From assembly GCA_038321965.1 (NCBI GenBank), contig JBBQFL010000020.1, forward strand, positions 1 to 64,000: a DNA stretch of 64,000 bases, in the 5' to 3' direction. Below, piece after piece: positions 27,798-37,650 of this stretch; position 1 is the stretch's first letter; the number at the start of each line of letters is the position of its first letter. Origin of the DNA: UKL13-2 sp038321965 (GTDB taxonomy: Bacteria > Pseudomonadota > Gammaproteobacteria > Burkholderiales > Usitatibacteraceae). Position numbers and translations under genes: made by a program. The notes beneath the pieces were generated by a model, which was given only the letters and a program-made list of their open reading frames with translations, was not told the DNA's origin and ran no database searches.

Positions 27798-28793
27798 ATG
27801 AAACGAATTCTGCTTGCCCTGTTCGGATTGGCGTTTGCGGGTGTTATCGCCGGTGCGGGCTGGTTCTATTTTTTTGCGAACAATCCACTGCCGCTCCCGC
27901 AGCGCCCATTTGAGTTCAACGTCAAACCGGGCGCATCACTCAAAAGCCTTTCCAGACAACTGACCGAAGCTGGACTGCTACCGGAAGCCCAGAGTTTCTG
28001 GTTGTTGGGTAGAGCGCTCGATCAGGCAACTGGCATACAAGCTGGCACCTACCGTTTGACTGATGCTGTTACCCCGCTGGCGCTACTGAAGAAACTCAAC
28101 GACGGCGATGTCGTCACAATTGCGGTCACGTTTGTTGAAGGCATCACCTTCCTGGAAATGCGTGAGCACCTGGAAAGTACCCGGGAATTGCAGGTCACGC
28201 TCCGCGGACTGTCGAATATGGATGTCATGCGAAAAATTGGTGCTGCCGAATCCAACCCGGAGGGCCTGTTCTTTCCCGACACGTACCGGTTTTCGGCCGG
28301 CACCACGGACCTTGAACTGTTAAAGAAAAGCTACCGCATGATGCAGCAAAAGCTGGCGCTTGCCTGGGCTCAGCGTGATGCCAACCTGCCGTATAGAGGG
28401 CCGTATGAAGCGCTGATCATGGCGTCCATCATCGAGAAAGAAACTGGCAAGGCGGATGAGCGGCCATTGATTGGCGCGGTGTTTACCAACCGGCTGAGGA
28501 TTCCCATGCGATTGCAAACCGACCCTACGGTAATTTACGGCATGGGACAGCGGTTTGACGGCAATATTCGGCGTCGCGACCTGACGACCGATACACCATA
28601 CAACACCTATACCCGGGATGGCCTGCCACCGACGCCGATTGCCATGCCTGGCTGGAACTCGCTGCTGGCGGCAGTAAAGCCGGCACAATCGGACAAGCTA
28701 TACTTTGTGGCGAAAGGCGACGGTAGTCATACGTTCTCGCGTTCACTTGAAGAACACAATCGCGCCGTCGCGAAATACCAGCTCGGAAAGTGA
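27798..28793 (+). CDS. mltG: Endolytic murein transglycosylase MltG
   Basis: A 331-residue YceG-like protein that cleaves nascent peptidoglycan and is thought to end glycan strand growth. There is one N-terminal membrane helix (LLALFGLAFAGVIAGAGWFYF), a LysM-like region, then the catalytic segment ALIMASIIEKETGKADER with the active Glu, and LQTDPTVIYGMG followed by TPYNTYTRDGLPPTPI. It stands one base before tmk, in the same cluster as fabF, tmk and holB. Confidence 0.95.
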   Translation: MKRILLALFGLAFAGVIAGAGWFYFFANNPLPLPQRPFEFNVKPGASLKSLSRQLTEAGLLPEAQSFWLLGRALDQATGIQAGTYRLTDAVTPLALLKKLNDGDVVTIAVTFVEGITFLEMREHLESTRELQVTLRGLSNMDVMRKIGAAESNPEGLFFPDTYRFSAGTTDLELLKKSYRMMQQKLALAWAQRDANLPYRGPYEALIMASIIEKETGKADERPLIGAVFTNRLRIPMRLQTDPTVIYGMGQRFDGNIRRRDLTTDTPYNTYTRDGLPPTPIAMPGWNSLLAAVKPAQSDKLYFVAKGDGSHTFSRSLEEHNRAVAKYQLGK

Positions 28794-28794
28794 C

Positions 28795-29403
28795 ATGGCA
28801 GGCAAGTTCATTACGCTTGAGGGAATCGATGGTGCCGGCAAGTCCTCCCATTCGGCCTTCATTGTCGAGCGCATCAAATCGCGTGGTATCGAGGTGGTGT
28901 CCACCAGAGAGCCGGGTGGTACTGCGCTTGGCGAGAAATTGCGCGGCATCGTGCTCAACGAAAAAATGCACGCTGACACCGAAATACTGCTCATGTTTGC
29001 GTCACGCACGGAGCAACTCGCCGAGGTAATTTCGCCTGCGCTTGCGCGAGGGGCTTGGGTATTGTGCGATCGCTTTACGGATTCCACATTTGCCTATCAG
29101 TGTGGGGGACGCGGCCAATCCGAGGCGCGAATTGCTGCGATGGAGCAATGGGTGCACGGGCACTTGCAGCCAGATTTGACGCTGCTGTTCGACGCGCCGC
29201 TGGACGTCGCTCGCGAACGTCTCAAAATGGGAACGTCGTCTCCTGACAAATTCGAACGCGAGCAGGAACTATTCTTTGCCAACGTTCGCTCTGCGTACTT
29301 GAAGCGCGCGGCGCAGTTTCCTCAGCGCATTAAAGTCGTCGATTCGGCACGCAGTATCCTGGACATCCGCACTGATCTGGCGACACTACTCGACTCGCTA
29401 TGA
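28795..29403 (+). CDS. tmk: Thymidylate kinase
   Basis: A 202-residue dTMP kinase. The P-loop GIDGAGKSS follows MAGKFITLE, then STREPGGTALGEKLR, and DRFTDSTFAYQCGGR. The ATG at 28795 is placed right after the mltG stop codon and matches family length; longer in-frame starts run into mltG. It overlaps holB by 4 bases. Confidence 0.96.
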   Translation: MAGKFITLEGIDGAGKSSHSAFIVERIKSRGIEVVSTREPGGTALGEKLRGIVLNEKMHADTEILLMFASRTEQLAEVISPALARGAWVLCDRFTDSTFAYQCGGRGQSEARIAAMEQWVHGHLQPDLTLLFDAPLDVARERLKMGTSSPDKFEREQELFFANVRSAYLKRAAQFPQRIKVVDSARSILDIRTDLATLLDSL

Positions 29404-30419
29404 GCATAACCTTGCTGCCTTGGCACGACAAACCGCTGCGGGAATTGTTGGCCAGACGTGATCGGCTGCCGCATGCCCTGCTTCTGTATGGCCACCAGGG
29501 TATCGGCAAGGTGCAATTCGCCCGTGCGCTGTCGCAGTCGCTGCTTTGCGAATCTCCTGAACATGGAGTCGCTTGTGGCACATGTAGTGCCTGCGGCTGG
29601 TTCAGTCAAGGCAATCACCCGGACTTTCGTGAGCTAGTGCCAGAGGCGTTAAGTGTGGACGAGGCCGATCCGGACGCGCCTGTTGATGCGGATGCCAAGG
29701 AAAAGAAGAAGAGTAAAGAAATCAAAGTCGAGCAGATCCGCAATATTGCTGATTTCATGACGCTCTCTACCCATCGCGACGGATTTCGGGTCTTGTTGAT
29801 CCATCCCGCTGAAACCCTCAATGCCAACGCCGCCAACGCGTTGTTGAAAACGCTGGAGGAGCCGCCGCCGCGCACGCTGATTGTGCTGGTAACCGATCAG
29901 ATCGGCCGGTTGATGGCCACCATCAAAAGCCGCTGTCAGCGGATCATGGTGCCAGCACCCGACGAAGCTACCGCCATTGCGTGGCTATCATTGCAGGGGG
30001 TTGCCGATGCCGAGGTTGCTCTCGGTCAGGCAGGCGGCGCACCACTGCACGCCGTTACCTTCGCTGACGCCGAATACCAGTCGCAGCGCAAGGCATTCCT
30101 GCAGGCACTTGCCGCCACCGATCCCGATCATCTTGCGACTGCGCAGGCGCTTGAAAAAAGTGATCTGATCAACGTGATTACTTGGTTGCAGACCTGGGTG
30201 AGTGATCTTGCCCTCGCGCGGGTGAGTGGTGAAGTACGGCACCACCGAGATCAGAAAAACGCGATTGGCCGTATCGCATCAAAAGTTGATCTGCCTGCGT
30301 TGTTTCGTTTCGAGTCACAATTGCGACAGGCACGCCGATCAATCCATCACCCGCTGAATGCAAGACTTTTGCTCGAACAATTGCTAATATCGTATTCGAT
30401 TGCAATCACACCCACCTAG
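29400..30419 (+). CDS. holB: DNA polymerase III subunit delta'
   Basis: A 339-residue clamp-loader subunit with HALLLYGHQGIGKVQFA in the P-loop position and a zinc cluster in ACGTCSACGWF. NANAANALLKTLEEPPP is the family signature, followed by KSRCQR (sensor/arginine finger region). An insert of charged residues (DADAKEKKKSKEIKVEQ) follows the zinc module, as in other Betaproteobacteria. The pilZ gene begins 10 bases later. Confidence 0.94.
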   Translation: MSITLLPWHDKPLRELLARRDRLPHALLLYGHQGIGKVQFARALSQSLLCESPEHGVACGTCSACGWFSQGNHPDFRELVPEALSVDEADPDAPVDADAKEKKKSKEIKVEQIRNIADFMTLSTHRDGFRVLLIHPAETLNANAANALLKTLEEPPPRTLIVLVTDQIGRLMATIKSRCQRIMVPAPDEATAIAWLSLQGVADAEVALGQAGGAPLHAVTFADAEYQSQRKAFLQALAATDPDHLATAQALEKSDLINVITWLQTWVSDLALARVSGEVRHHRDQKNAIGRIASKVDLPALFRFESQLRQARRSIHHPLNARLLLEQLLISYSIAITPT

Positions 30420-30428
30420 AGTACCGAG

Positions 30429-30794
30429 ATGGCCGACAGCAACGTAACCCCGATCAAGCGACCTGACGTGATCTCCCTGAATCTCAAGGGCAAGAGTGCG
30501 TTGTATGCTGCATGGATGCCGTTGTTGAAAGGTGGCGGGCTATTCATGCATTCGACGGTCGATCACAAGCTGGGCGACGAAATACTGCTGGTGCTCACCT
30601 TCCTCGACGAGGTCACCAAGATTCCGCTGTCTGGCACGGTCGCGTGGATCAATCCGCCACATGCACATGGCAATCGTCCTCAAGGCGTGGGAATTCGACT
30701 GCCGGACAACGAGATCGGCCAGAGTTTGAAAAAGAAAATCGAAGGTATTCTGGCGCCGGTTGCCAAGTCTGACCGCGCTACCCACACACTTTAG
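30429..30794 (+). CDS. pilZ: PilZ-domain protein, type IV pilus PilZ-like
   Basis: A 121-residue PilZ protein. The c-di-GMP contact motifs RxxxR and (D/N)xSxxG are absent: the corresponding part reads KSALYAAWMPLLKGGGLFMHS. That is the form of the PilZ protein needed for type IV pilus assembly, which does not bind c-di-GMP itself. The holB-pilZ-tatD order is conserved in Pseudomonas and Betaproteobacteria; here a reversed LOG-family gene is inserted before tatD. Confidence 0.88.
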   Translation: MADSNVTPIKRPDVISLNLKGKSALYAAWMPLLKGGGLFMHSTVDHKLGDEILLVLTFLDEVTKIPLSGTVAWINPPHAHGNRPQGVGIRLPDNEIGQSLKKKIEGILAPVAKSDRATHTL

Positions 30795-30844
30795 CGGCCG
30801 ATTTCCCGTGCGCCGCGCGGGGAGCAGGGCTTCAGTATCGCTAA

Positions 30845-31459
30845 CTAAACGATGCTTTCTTTAGACGCCCGATCCAGCCATTTTTCGTTATTCGGCGGCA
30901 CGAAGCTCTGCATGCGACCGAGCAAAGACGCAATGCCGGTATCGACAAGCAAGCTGTCCCGATGCGCATCACGAAGCAGGCGTTGATCTCTCGCATGATC
31001 CAGGAAATGTACGAGGTGATCGAAGAAGCCCGATACATTCAGGAGGCCGACCGGCAACGAGTGGTACGCTAGTTGTTGCCAGGTAAGCGCTTCAAATAGC
31101 TCGTCCAATGTGCCGTACCCACCCGGCAGCGCGACAAACCCGTCGCAAAGCTGCGTCATCAGCGCCTTGCGCTCATGCATGGTTTCCACAACATGCATTT
31201 GGGTCAGCCCCGTGTGGCCAACCTCTTTTTCCATGAGCTTTCGGGGAATCACGCCGACCACTTCGCCACCCGACGACAGGCACGCATCTGCTGCAATGCC
31301 CATCAGCCCGACGTGACCACCGCCATAAATTAGCCGAATACTATTGTGCGCCAGCGTCCTGCCAAGTTCGGCTGCAGCCAGCTTGAAGGCCGGATCAGCA
31401 CCGGGGCTTGAGCCACAGAACAGGCAGATTGCATTGATTTTTTTGGGGTTTGTATCCAT
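30845..31459 (-). CDS. LOG-family (TIGR00730) nucleotide phosphoribohydrolase
   Basis: A 204-residue Rossmann-fold protein with CLFCGSSPGADPAF and YGGGHVGLMGIAADA, and the signature PGGYGTLDELFEALTWQQL. Members hydrolyse cytokinin riboside 5'-monophosphates or AMP; the older label lysine decarboxylase is wrong for this family. It is on the opposite strand between pilZ and tatD, a local inversion or insertion in an otherwise conserved gene order. Confidence 0.9.
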   Translation of the reverse strand: MDTNPKKINAICLFCGSSPGADPAFKLAAAELGRTLAHNSIRLIYGGGHVGLMGIAADACLSSGGEVVGVIPRKLMEKEVGHTGLTQMHVVETMHERKALMTQLCDGFVALPGGYGTLDELFEALTWQQLAYHSLPVGLLNVSGFFDHLVHFLDHARDQRLLRDAHRDSLLVDTGIASLLGRMQSFVPPNNEKWLDRASKESIV

Positions 31460-31512
31460 CTGTGAATTATACCGACGCCCGATGCGGCGTTCGGCGATGC
31501 GATAATGGCCGC

Positions 31513-32286
31513 ATGTTTATCGACTCACACTGCCATCTGGATTTTCCGGAACTCGAAGCTGATCGCGTCAACGTGCTGGCGCTCATGCAAAGCAATGGGG
31601 TTACCCATGCGATGACGATTTCAACAACGCTGAAATCGTTTCCAGCCGTCCGTGCCATCGCCGAAGCTAACCAACACATCTGGTGTTCGGCAGGCGTGCA
31701 CCCTGACGAACAGGTAGATGATCATGAGGCTTCACTGGATGAATTATTGTCCATGGCCGATCACCCAAAAGTCGTCGCCATCGGCGAGACGGGGCTCGAT
31801 TACTATCGGCTGCCTGAGCCACTCGACTGGCAGCGCGAACGCTTTCGCGTGCATATTCGCGCCGCGAAGCAAACCGGTAAGCCGCTGGTGATACACACCC
31901 GAAATTCTCATGCCGACACGCTGCGCATCATGGCCGAGGAGGGCGCATCGCAGGTCGGCGGCGTGATGCATTGCTTCACCGAAGTACAGGAAGTCGCTGA
32001 TGCCGCGATGGCAATGAACTTCTACATTTCGTTTTCCGGCATCGTTACCTTCAAGAATGCGAAGGATTTGAAAGAGGTCGCGAAGAATATCCCGCTGGAT
32101 CGCATGCTGATCGAGACCGACTCTCCATACCTTGCCCCGACGCCATTCCGCGGCAAGATGAATCAGCCGGGATATGTGAAGCACGTCGCCGAGCACATTG
32201 CGGAGTTAAGAGGCATCTCAGTCGAAGCAGTGGCGGCGGCAACAACCGCGAATTTTTTCCGGCTGTTTTCGTACGCGAAGGCTTAG
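31513..32286 (+). CDS. TatD-family metal-dependent hydrolase
   Basis: A 257-residue TIM-barrel hydrolase: MFIDSHCHLD at the start (HxH metal ligands), IGETGLDYYR, PLVIHTRNSHADT, GVMHCFTE and LIETDSPYLAP. Family members act as 3'-5' DNA exonucleases or tRNA-quality enzymes. The start MFIDSHCH is chosen because the upstream ATG adds residues with no homology. It follows pilZ functionally, as in related genomes. Confidence 0.92.
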   Translation: MFIDSHCHLDFPELEADRVNVLALMQSNGVTHAMTISTTLKSFPAVRAIAEANQHIWCSAGVHPDEQVDDHEASLDELLSMADHPKVVAIGETGLDYYRLPEPLDWQRERFRVHIRAAKQTGKPLVIHTRNSHADTLRIMAEEGASQVGGVMHCFTEVQEVADAAMAMNFYISFSGIVTFKNAKDLKEVAKNIPLDRMLIETDSPYLAPTPFRGKMNQPGYVKHVAEHIAELRGISVEAVAAATTANFFRLFSYAKA

Positions 32287-32313
32287 CGGCTTCGCGTTGA
32301 CCTGCCCTCACTC

Positions 32314-34020
32314 ATGATCAACTTCCCCCTTCATCGTGACGATTTCGTTTGGCTGCTCGGCAGCCTCTGCAATATTCATCGCGTTCCGTTTGACGCGCGC
32401 CTGGTGCTTTCACAGTACCCGCCACCATACTCAACAGACAAGCTTGAGCAAGCTGCCAAGGCGCTAGGGCTTGAACTTAAAACCGTCAACGTTTCGGAAA
32501 AAATGCCCTTGGAATCGTTGCCCACGCCATTTGTGGTTCTGTCGCGCGAAGCCGCGGAGGGAAGGCAAAACGAGCAAACTTCAGTGGTCGATGACGTAAA
32601 ACAAGCGACGGGAATGGCGACGCTGGTGGTGCGTGTTGACGCTGAAAAAATGCTGCTCTTCAAATCAGGCAGTCAAACGCCGATCACTGTCGATGCCAGC
32701 AGCTTCCAGCAACAGTATCTGGAAACGGTTTATCTGTTCCATTCCAAGAACAAAACCGTCAAAGACGACGACAGGCCAGAGGATTCGCGTTTCTTTGGTT
32801 TCCAGTGGTTTCTGCCGGAGGTTCTCAAGCACAAACGCATCTGGCGCGATGTGTTGCTGGCGTCCCTCGTTATTCAGTTGATCGCACTCGTCACGCCACT
32901 GTGCACGCAAGCGGTAATCGACAAGGTCGTCGTTCACCAGACGCTCAACACGCTTTACGTGATCGCGTTCGCTCTGGTGGTGTTCATGCTGTTCACGGCC
33001 ATTCTCTCGTGGGTGCGTCAATACCTCGTCATACACACCGGAAATCGAATCGATGCCGCGCTCGGTGCTGCCGTTTTCAGCCGGTTGTTTCGTCTGCCCA
33101 CCCGCTATTTTGAAAGTCGTCCGACTGGCGTCATTGCCGCGCGTCTGCATGGCATAGAAAGCATCCGCGAATTCATTACCGGCGCGGGGGTGACGCTTAT
33201 TCTTGATCTGCCGTTCCTGTTGATTTTCATGGGGATCATGTTTTATTACAGCGTTCCATTAACGCTCATTACGCTTACCATCATCGCCATCATCGCCGCG
33301 ATGAGTTTTTTCATGGCACCGCTGTTTCAGGAGCGGCTGAATCAGCAGTTCATGCTGGGTGCGCGCAATCAGGCTTTCCTGACCGAATACGTGGCAGGCA
33401 TCGAGACCGTAAAGTCCCTGCAGATGGAGCCGCAACTGATCAACCGCTACTCGGAATATCTCTCCACCTATCTCGACACCAGTTTCAAGACCAAGCAGCT
33501 CGGCAACACGTACAACACTATCGCCAACGCGCTCGACCAATGTATGACGATCTTGATCCTCTGCGTTGGTGCCTGGCAGGTAATGAATCGCCCGGATTTC
33601 ACTATCGGCATGCTGGTCGCTTTCCAGATGTTCTCGGGCCGCGTATCGCAGCCGATGCTGCGCATCGTCGGTCTCTGGCAGAATTTCCAGCAGACGCAGA
33701 TTGCAGTGCGCCGCCTCGCCGACATTATGAACTCGCCCGTTGAGCCCTACTCTGTCGTGCCCCAAACGCAGTCGAGCGCAAAAGGCGAAATCGAATTTCG
33801 GGACGTCAGCTTTCGTTATCGCGAGGACCTGCCATTTCTGTATCAAGGATTGAATCTGCGGATTCCGCCAGGCGAATGCGCCGTATTGATGGGCCCCAGC
33901 GGCTGCGGCAAGAGTACGCTCGCCAAACTACTGCAGGGCTTTTACGTGCCAACCAGCGGCATCATTCACATCGACGGCAAGGATCATCGATACCTTGCTG
34001 CCAACGAACTGCGCAGCTAA
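32314..34020 (+). pseudogene. Type I secretion ABC transporter (HlyB-like), truncated
   Basis: The N-terminal part is an intact HlyB-type transporter: a C39-peptidase-like domain without catalytic Cys (about residues 8-140), a six-helix membrane domain (about 180-420, e.g. FLLIFMGIMFYYSVPLTLITLTIIAIIAAM), then the start of the nucleotide-binding domain with Walker A GPSGCGKST near residue 530. The frame stops at residue 568 after AANELRS, so the Q-loop, LSGGQ signature, Walker B and H-loop (about 140 residues) are missing. It cannot hydrolyse ATP. The sequence after the stop comes from an RTX gene, so the loss is a deletion rather than a point mutation. Confidence 0.88.
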
Positions 34021-34666
34021 GCTCACTGGTGGCAACGGCAACAACACCTTCTTCGGCGGTGCAGGCCAGGACAAGATCGTTTCCGGCAGCGGTAACGATC
34101 TGTTCGCATTCAACGCCGGTGATGGCGATGACCACATCAAGCTCGGTGGTGGAACTGATGCCCTGTCCCTTGGTGACGGGATTAAGTATGAAGACCTCGC
34201 GCTGAGCAAACACGGTAACGATCTGAAGCTGAGCCTGGGCAACGGCGACACCATTACCTTTGACGATTGGTACAGCAGTGCAGCCAACCGCAGCCTGGTC
34301 AATCTGCAAGTGATCGCCGATAGCCTGGGTGACTTTGCGCCCAAAGGTAGCAACGCCATCAAGGACAACCGGGTGGAGCGATTTAACTTCCAGGCATTGG
34401 TCGCTTCCTTCGATGCCGCACGCACAGCCAAGCCGAACCTGAACCGCTGGCAAATGATGGACTCCATGCTGGCCAATCATCTGGTGGGCAGTGATACCGC
34501 CGCACTGGGTGGCGATCTCGCGTACCGGTATGGGCATGATGGTTCGCTTGCCAATGTGGGCGTGGATGCGGCGCAGGCGATGCTGGCCAATGCGCAACTG
34601 AACGTAAATCCGCAGGCGTTGCAGGCCGTGGCTGCCTTGCGGGCGGGGAGCCAGCAGTTGATGTAG
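34016..34666 (+). pseudogene. RTX (hemolysin-type calcium-binding) protein, C-terminal remnant
   Basis: In a different frame from the transporter, the sequence reads KLTGGNGNNTFFGGAGQDKI then SGSGNDLFAFNAGDGDDHI, i.e. the end of the glycine-rich calcium-binding repeats. A type I secretion C-terminal region of about 150 residues follows (DDWYSSAANRSLVNLQVIAD ... LNRWQMMDSMLANHLVG). There is no start codon or N-terminus, since the upstream bases belong to the transporter. The order transporter then RTX with no HlyD or OMP gene indicates that one deletion removed everything between them. Not expected to be translated. Confidence 0.85.
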
Positions 34667-34672
34667 TCGAAC

Positions 34673-35857
34673 GTGAAGAAAGTATTGTTCGCATGGGAGT
34701 TGGGCGCGCACTACGGCCATATTGCCCAGCTCATCCCGGTCGCGCGCAAATTGCGCAAATTGGGATGCGAAGTACAGTTCGCATTGGGTGATTGTTCCAG
34801 CGCGGCTCAGCTGCTATCACCAGAGGCGATGCCTTTTCTGCAAGCGCCGATGGTACGCCAGCCCAAGAACTATCCTGGCGCACCCGCGAGTTACCCGGAT
34901 ATCCTCCGGCGATTCGGTTTTGGCGACGCGACCGCACTTCACCGTCTGGTGCTTGCATGGCGAGCGCTCGTAAAGTCGGCAAGCCCGGATGTGATCGTGC
35001 TGCATAGCGCGCCGGTCGCCGCGTTGGCAACGATGGGCGCCAGTGCGCGGCGCGTCATGCTCGGAATGGGTTGGGATGTGCCACCGCTGGAAGAACCCAT
35101 GCGCCGATTTTGGCCGCGAGCCAACGTCAGCGAGGCCGCGATCGCAGCAATTCAAAATGAAGTCGAGCTAAACGTCACCGCAGTGCTTCAAGCTCTAGGC
35201 GAAAAAGCAGACGCCCGCCTGAAGCAAATTTTTCAGGCGGACCAACGACTTTTGAGTACCCTGCCTGACCTTGACCATTATCCTGATCGCGTCGAGGAGA
35301 CGACCTATGCCGGCCCGCTTTTTATGGACGATGCAGGCGTCGCGGCGGCTTATCCGCAGGCCGCAGGGCCGAGAATATTTGTCTATCTGCGCGACGACAC
35401 GCCGCACTATCAGGATGTGCTGCACGCTCTCGGCGACAAGGCTGGCCGCTACATCGCAGTCTTGCCTAACGTGGACACAACCATGCGACAACAATTGATC
35501 GAGCGCGGCTGGCAGATCCACACCACACCGATTAAGCTCGCATCGATTGCGGATGCCACCGCTATCGCGATTACCAATGGCGGGCATGGTGTGCTGAGTC
35601 ATTTCGCATTGAAGGGTGTTCCATGTGTTGTCCTCCCCAGCAATATCGACCAGCTGATGCTCGGTGCGCGAGTAGCCGAAGCGGGGCTCGGTACAGTATT
35701 GCCACCCGGCGCGTCGCTGAATTTAACGTCAGTGCTGGACGCATGGCTGGGAGGAACGCAATCGCGAGACAGATTGAAAGCGTTCAAGGTCGAGAATCGC
35801 AACGTTTCTCCAGCCACGACAGCAGAGCTGATGGCCCGGTGCGTAATAGCGGCTTGA
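34673..35857 (+). CDS. GT1-type (MGT/UGT-like) glycosyltransferase
   Basis: A 394-residue glycosyltransferase of the UDP-glucuronosyl/macrolide family: KKVLFAWELGAHYGHIAQLIPVARKLRKLGCEV at the acceptor side, and a C-terminal donor half with ITNGGHGVLSHFALKGVPCVVLPSNIDQLMLGARV, matching the UGT signature. The start is a GTG 6 bases after the RTX remnant. Its placement behind the broken secretion locus suggests it once modified or accompanied the exported protein; with that locus dead, its current acceptor is unknown. Confidence 0.8.
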   Translation: MKKVLFAWELGAHYGHIAQLIPVARKLRKLGCEVQFALGDCSSAAQLLSPEAMPFLQAPMVRQPKNYPGAPASYPDILRRFGFGDATALHRLVLAWRALVKSASPDVIVLHSAPVAALATMGASARRVMLGMGWDVPPLEEPMRRFWPRANVSEAAIAAIQNEVELNVTAVLQALGEKADARLKQIFQADQRLLSTLPDLDHYPDRVEETTYAGPLFMDDAGVAAAYPQAAGPRIFVYLRDDTPHYQDVLHALGDKAGRYIAVLPNVDTTMRQQLIERGWQIHTTPIKLASIADATAIAITNGGHGVLSHFALKGVPCVVLPSNIDQLMLGARVAEAGLGTVLPPGASLNLTSVLDAWLGGTQSRDRLKAFKVENRNVSPATTAELMARCVIAA

Positions 35858-36188
35858 CACGTGAATCTCTGGCGCGTTTTTTTCAAATACGCAATTTCTA
35901 TTTATGATGGTCATGGGCCTTTGCGTTACTCAAAAGAACCGCCAAAGGTAAAAGTCTTTTATTGGCCGGGATCTCCAGACGCTCGCGGAGGCCGCGCCAG
36001 ATAATGAGTTTTTCCTTTTGACGCCTACACTGCGGTTGAATCGTGAATTTGTGTAGCCGCGAGGCGTTCTGGTTGTCGCGTGCTGGTATTTCAGCGCAGA
36101 ATGTTCGCCTGAGTAGGGTGTTTCGTTAACGGCAGCCTAGGTTCCACCGATATCGCCCTGTTTGTAACCGCGCCAATATGGATGTCAT
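35858..36188. other. Intergenic region with no visible gene
   Basis: These 331 bases contain a T run at about 35876-35883 just after the glycosyltransferase, without a clear stem, and no open frame with coding features. I see no convincing promoter, repeat or RNA gene. The promoter of the kinase gene must lie in the right part. Confidence 0.4.
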
Positions 36189-37493
36189 GTGGCTCATATC
36201 GTGATCGTCGACGACGAGGATTTGTACATTGAATTTGCCGCGATGGCGCTGAAATCGGTCGGCCATACGGTGACCGTAACCACATCGCCGCGCGTTGCGA
36301 TCGGTCTGGTTGACGCCAATCCACCGGATTTAGTGATATCGGATATCAACATGCCGGAGATGACCGGATTTGAGTTGGCCGCAATCATGAATACGGATGG
36401 TGCTCGGCGCTGGATTCCGGTCATTTTTATGTCCTCGCGCGATGACGGTCTATCTCTGAAGGAGGCATTCGGCGTCGGTGCGGTGGACTATTTGGTGAAA
36501 CCCTTCAAACGCCAACATCTGCTCGACACGGTTAACAAGAAACTTGCCGAAACCGAGCGCCGCCGTACCGCCCGGGACTTGCCGCAAAACGCTGCGGACC
36601 CAGCAGACCATGATTCCATGCCGGTGATACCCGGTTACACATTGATCTGTCCACTCGGCGCGGGTGGTATGGGGCACGTTTACCTGGCGGACCGAAACAA
36701 AAACGGCATGCGTTGCGCTCTGAAAGTGTTGGCGCTGGCGGACGAAGGTAAAGCGCAGAATGAAATACTGATGCGCTTTCTGGAGGAACGGGCCATTCTG
36801 GCGCGCATCGAGCACCCGAACGTTGCCAGGGTATTCGATCACGGCATCAATGACAACCACGTTTTTATCGCGATTGAATTTTTCCCATGCGGTGATTTGA
36901 AGACTGCCATGGATAACGGGATTTCGGTGACGACTTCCCTGTCCTGTGTACGGCAAATCGCGGAGGGGCTGGCATGCGTTCACGCCCAGGGCATTGTGCA
37001 TCGCGACATCAAGCCTGCCAACATCATGCTGCGCAAGGATGGCTCTATCGCACTGGTTGATTTCGGTATCGCCAAGGCGCTCGATGCGGTGAGCACGCTA
37101 ACCCGACATGGCGACACGGTCGGCACGCCGCACTATATGAGCCCCGAGCAGATCAATGCCGCTACACTGGATGCGCGCAGCGATCTATACAGCCTCGGCG
37201 CAATGTTTTATGAAATGTTGACGCATAAACGTCTTTTTACCGGCGAGCGAATGGAGACGATTTTGATGCAGCATCTGCACGCGGCGCGACCGTTATTGCC
37301 ACGCAACCTGAGCATTCTTCAGCCGTTGCTAGACATGCTGCTCGCCATTAGGCCTGCCGAGCGCTTTCCGGATGCAGCGGCATTTCTCCGGGCTTTCTCG
37401 GTAGTTGAATTGATGCGTTTCAGCGAGGATATCGACGCAAACCACAAGTCATTTTCGGGAATGGCCGATCTCGATACTCTACCGAACGCCTGA
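36189..37493 (+). CDS. Response regulator-Ser/Thr protein kinase fusion
   Basis: A 434-residue cytoplasmic protein. Residues 3-120 form a complete receiver domain: Asp8/Asp9, phospho-acceptor Asp52 (SDINMPEMTG), Ser82 and Lys104 (LVKPF). After a linker, residues 146-400 form a Hanks-type kinase with a Gly loop (LGAGGMGHVYLA), Lys179 (ALKVL), the catalytic loop HRDIKPAN (Asp273), DFG (Asp291) and the GTPHYMSPEQ activation segment. All catalytic residues are present. The start is GTG. It has no histidine kinase partner or forkhead-associated protein beside it. The order suggests phosphorelay input controlling Ser/Thr phosphorylation. Confidence 0.92.
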   Translation: MAHIVIVDDEDLYIEFAAMALKSVGHTVTVTTSPRVAIGLVDANPPDLVISDINMPEMTGFELAAIMNTDGARRWIPVIFMSSRDDGLSLKEAFGVGAVDYLVKPFKRQHLLDTVNKKLAETERRRTARDLPQNAADPADHDSMPVIPGYTLICPLGAGGMGHVYLADRNKNGMRCALKVLALADEGKAQNEILMRFLEERAILARIEHPNVARVFDHGINDNHVFIAIEFFPCGDLKTAMDNGISVTTSLSCVRQIAEGLACVHAQGIVHRDIKPANIMLRKDGSIALVDFGIAKALDAVSTLTRHGDTVGTPHYMSPEQINAATLDARSDLYSLGAMFYEMLTHKRLFTGERMETILMQHLHAARPLLPRNLSILQPLLDMLLAIRPAERFPDAAAFLRAFSVVELMRFSEDIDANHKSFSGMADLDTLPNA

Positions 37494-37650
37494 AATTCCA
37501 TAGCTGTATTTTGTTGCCTGGCCTTGGTATTTCTACAGCCAAATTTGCTTTGGCGAATAAGATCGCAGCCGGGGGATGGTCGATGGGAAATACGCTCAAA
37601 TACGCAGAAACAGGCGTTCAGAAAGAGGGGAAAGCGAGTGTCGCGACGGA

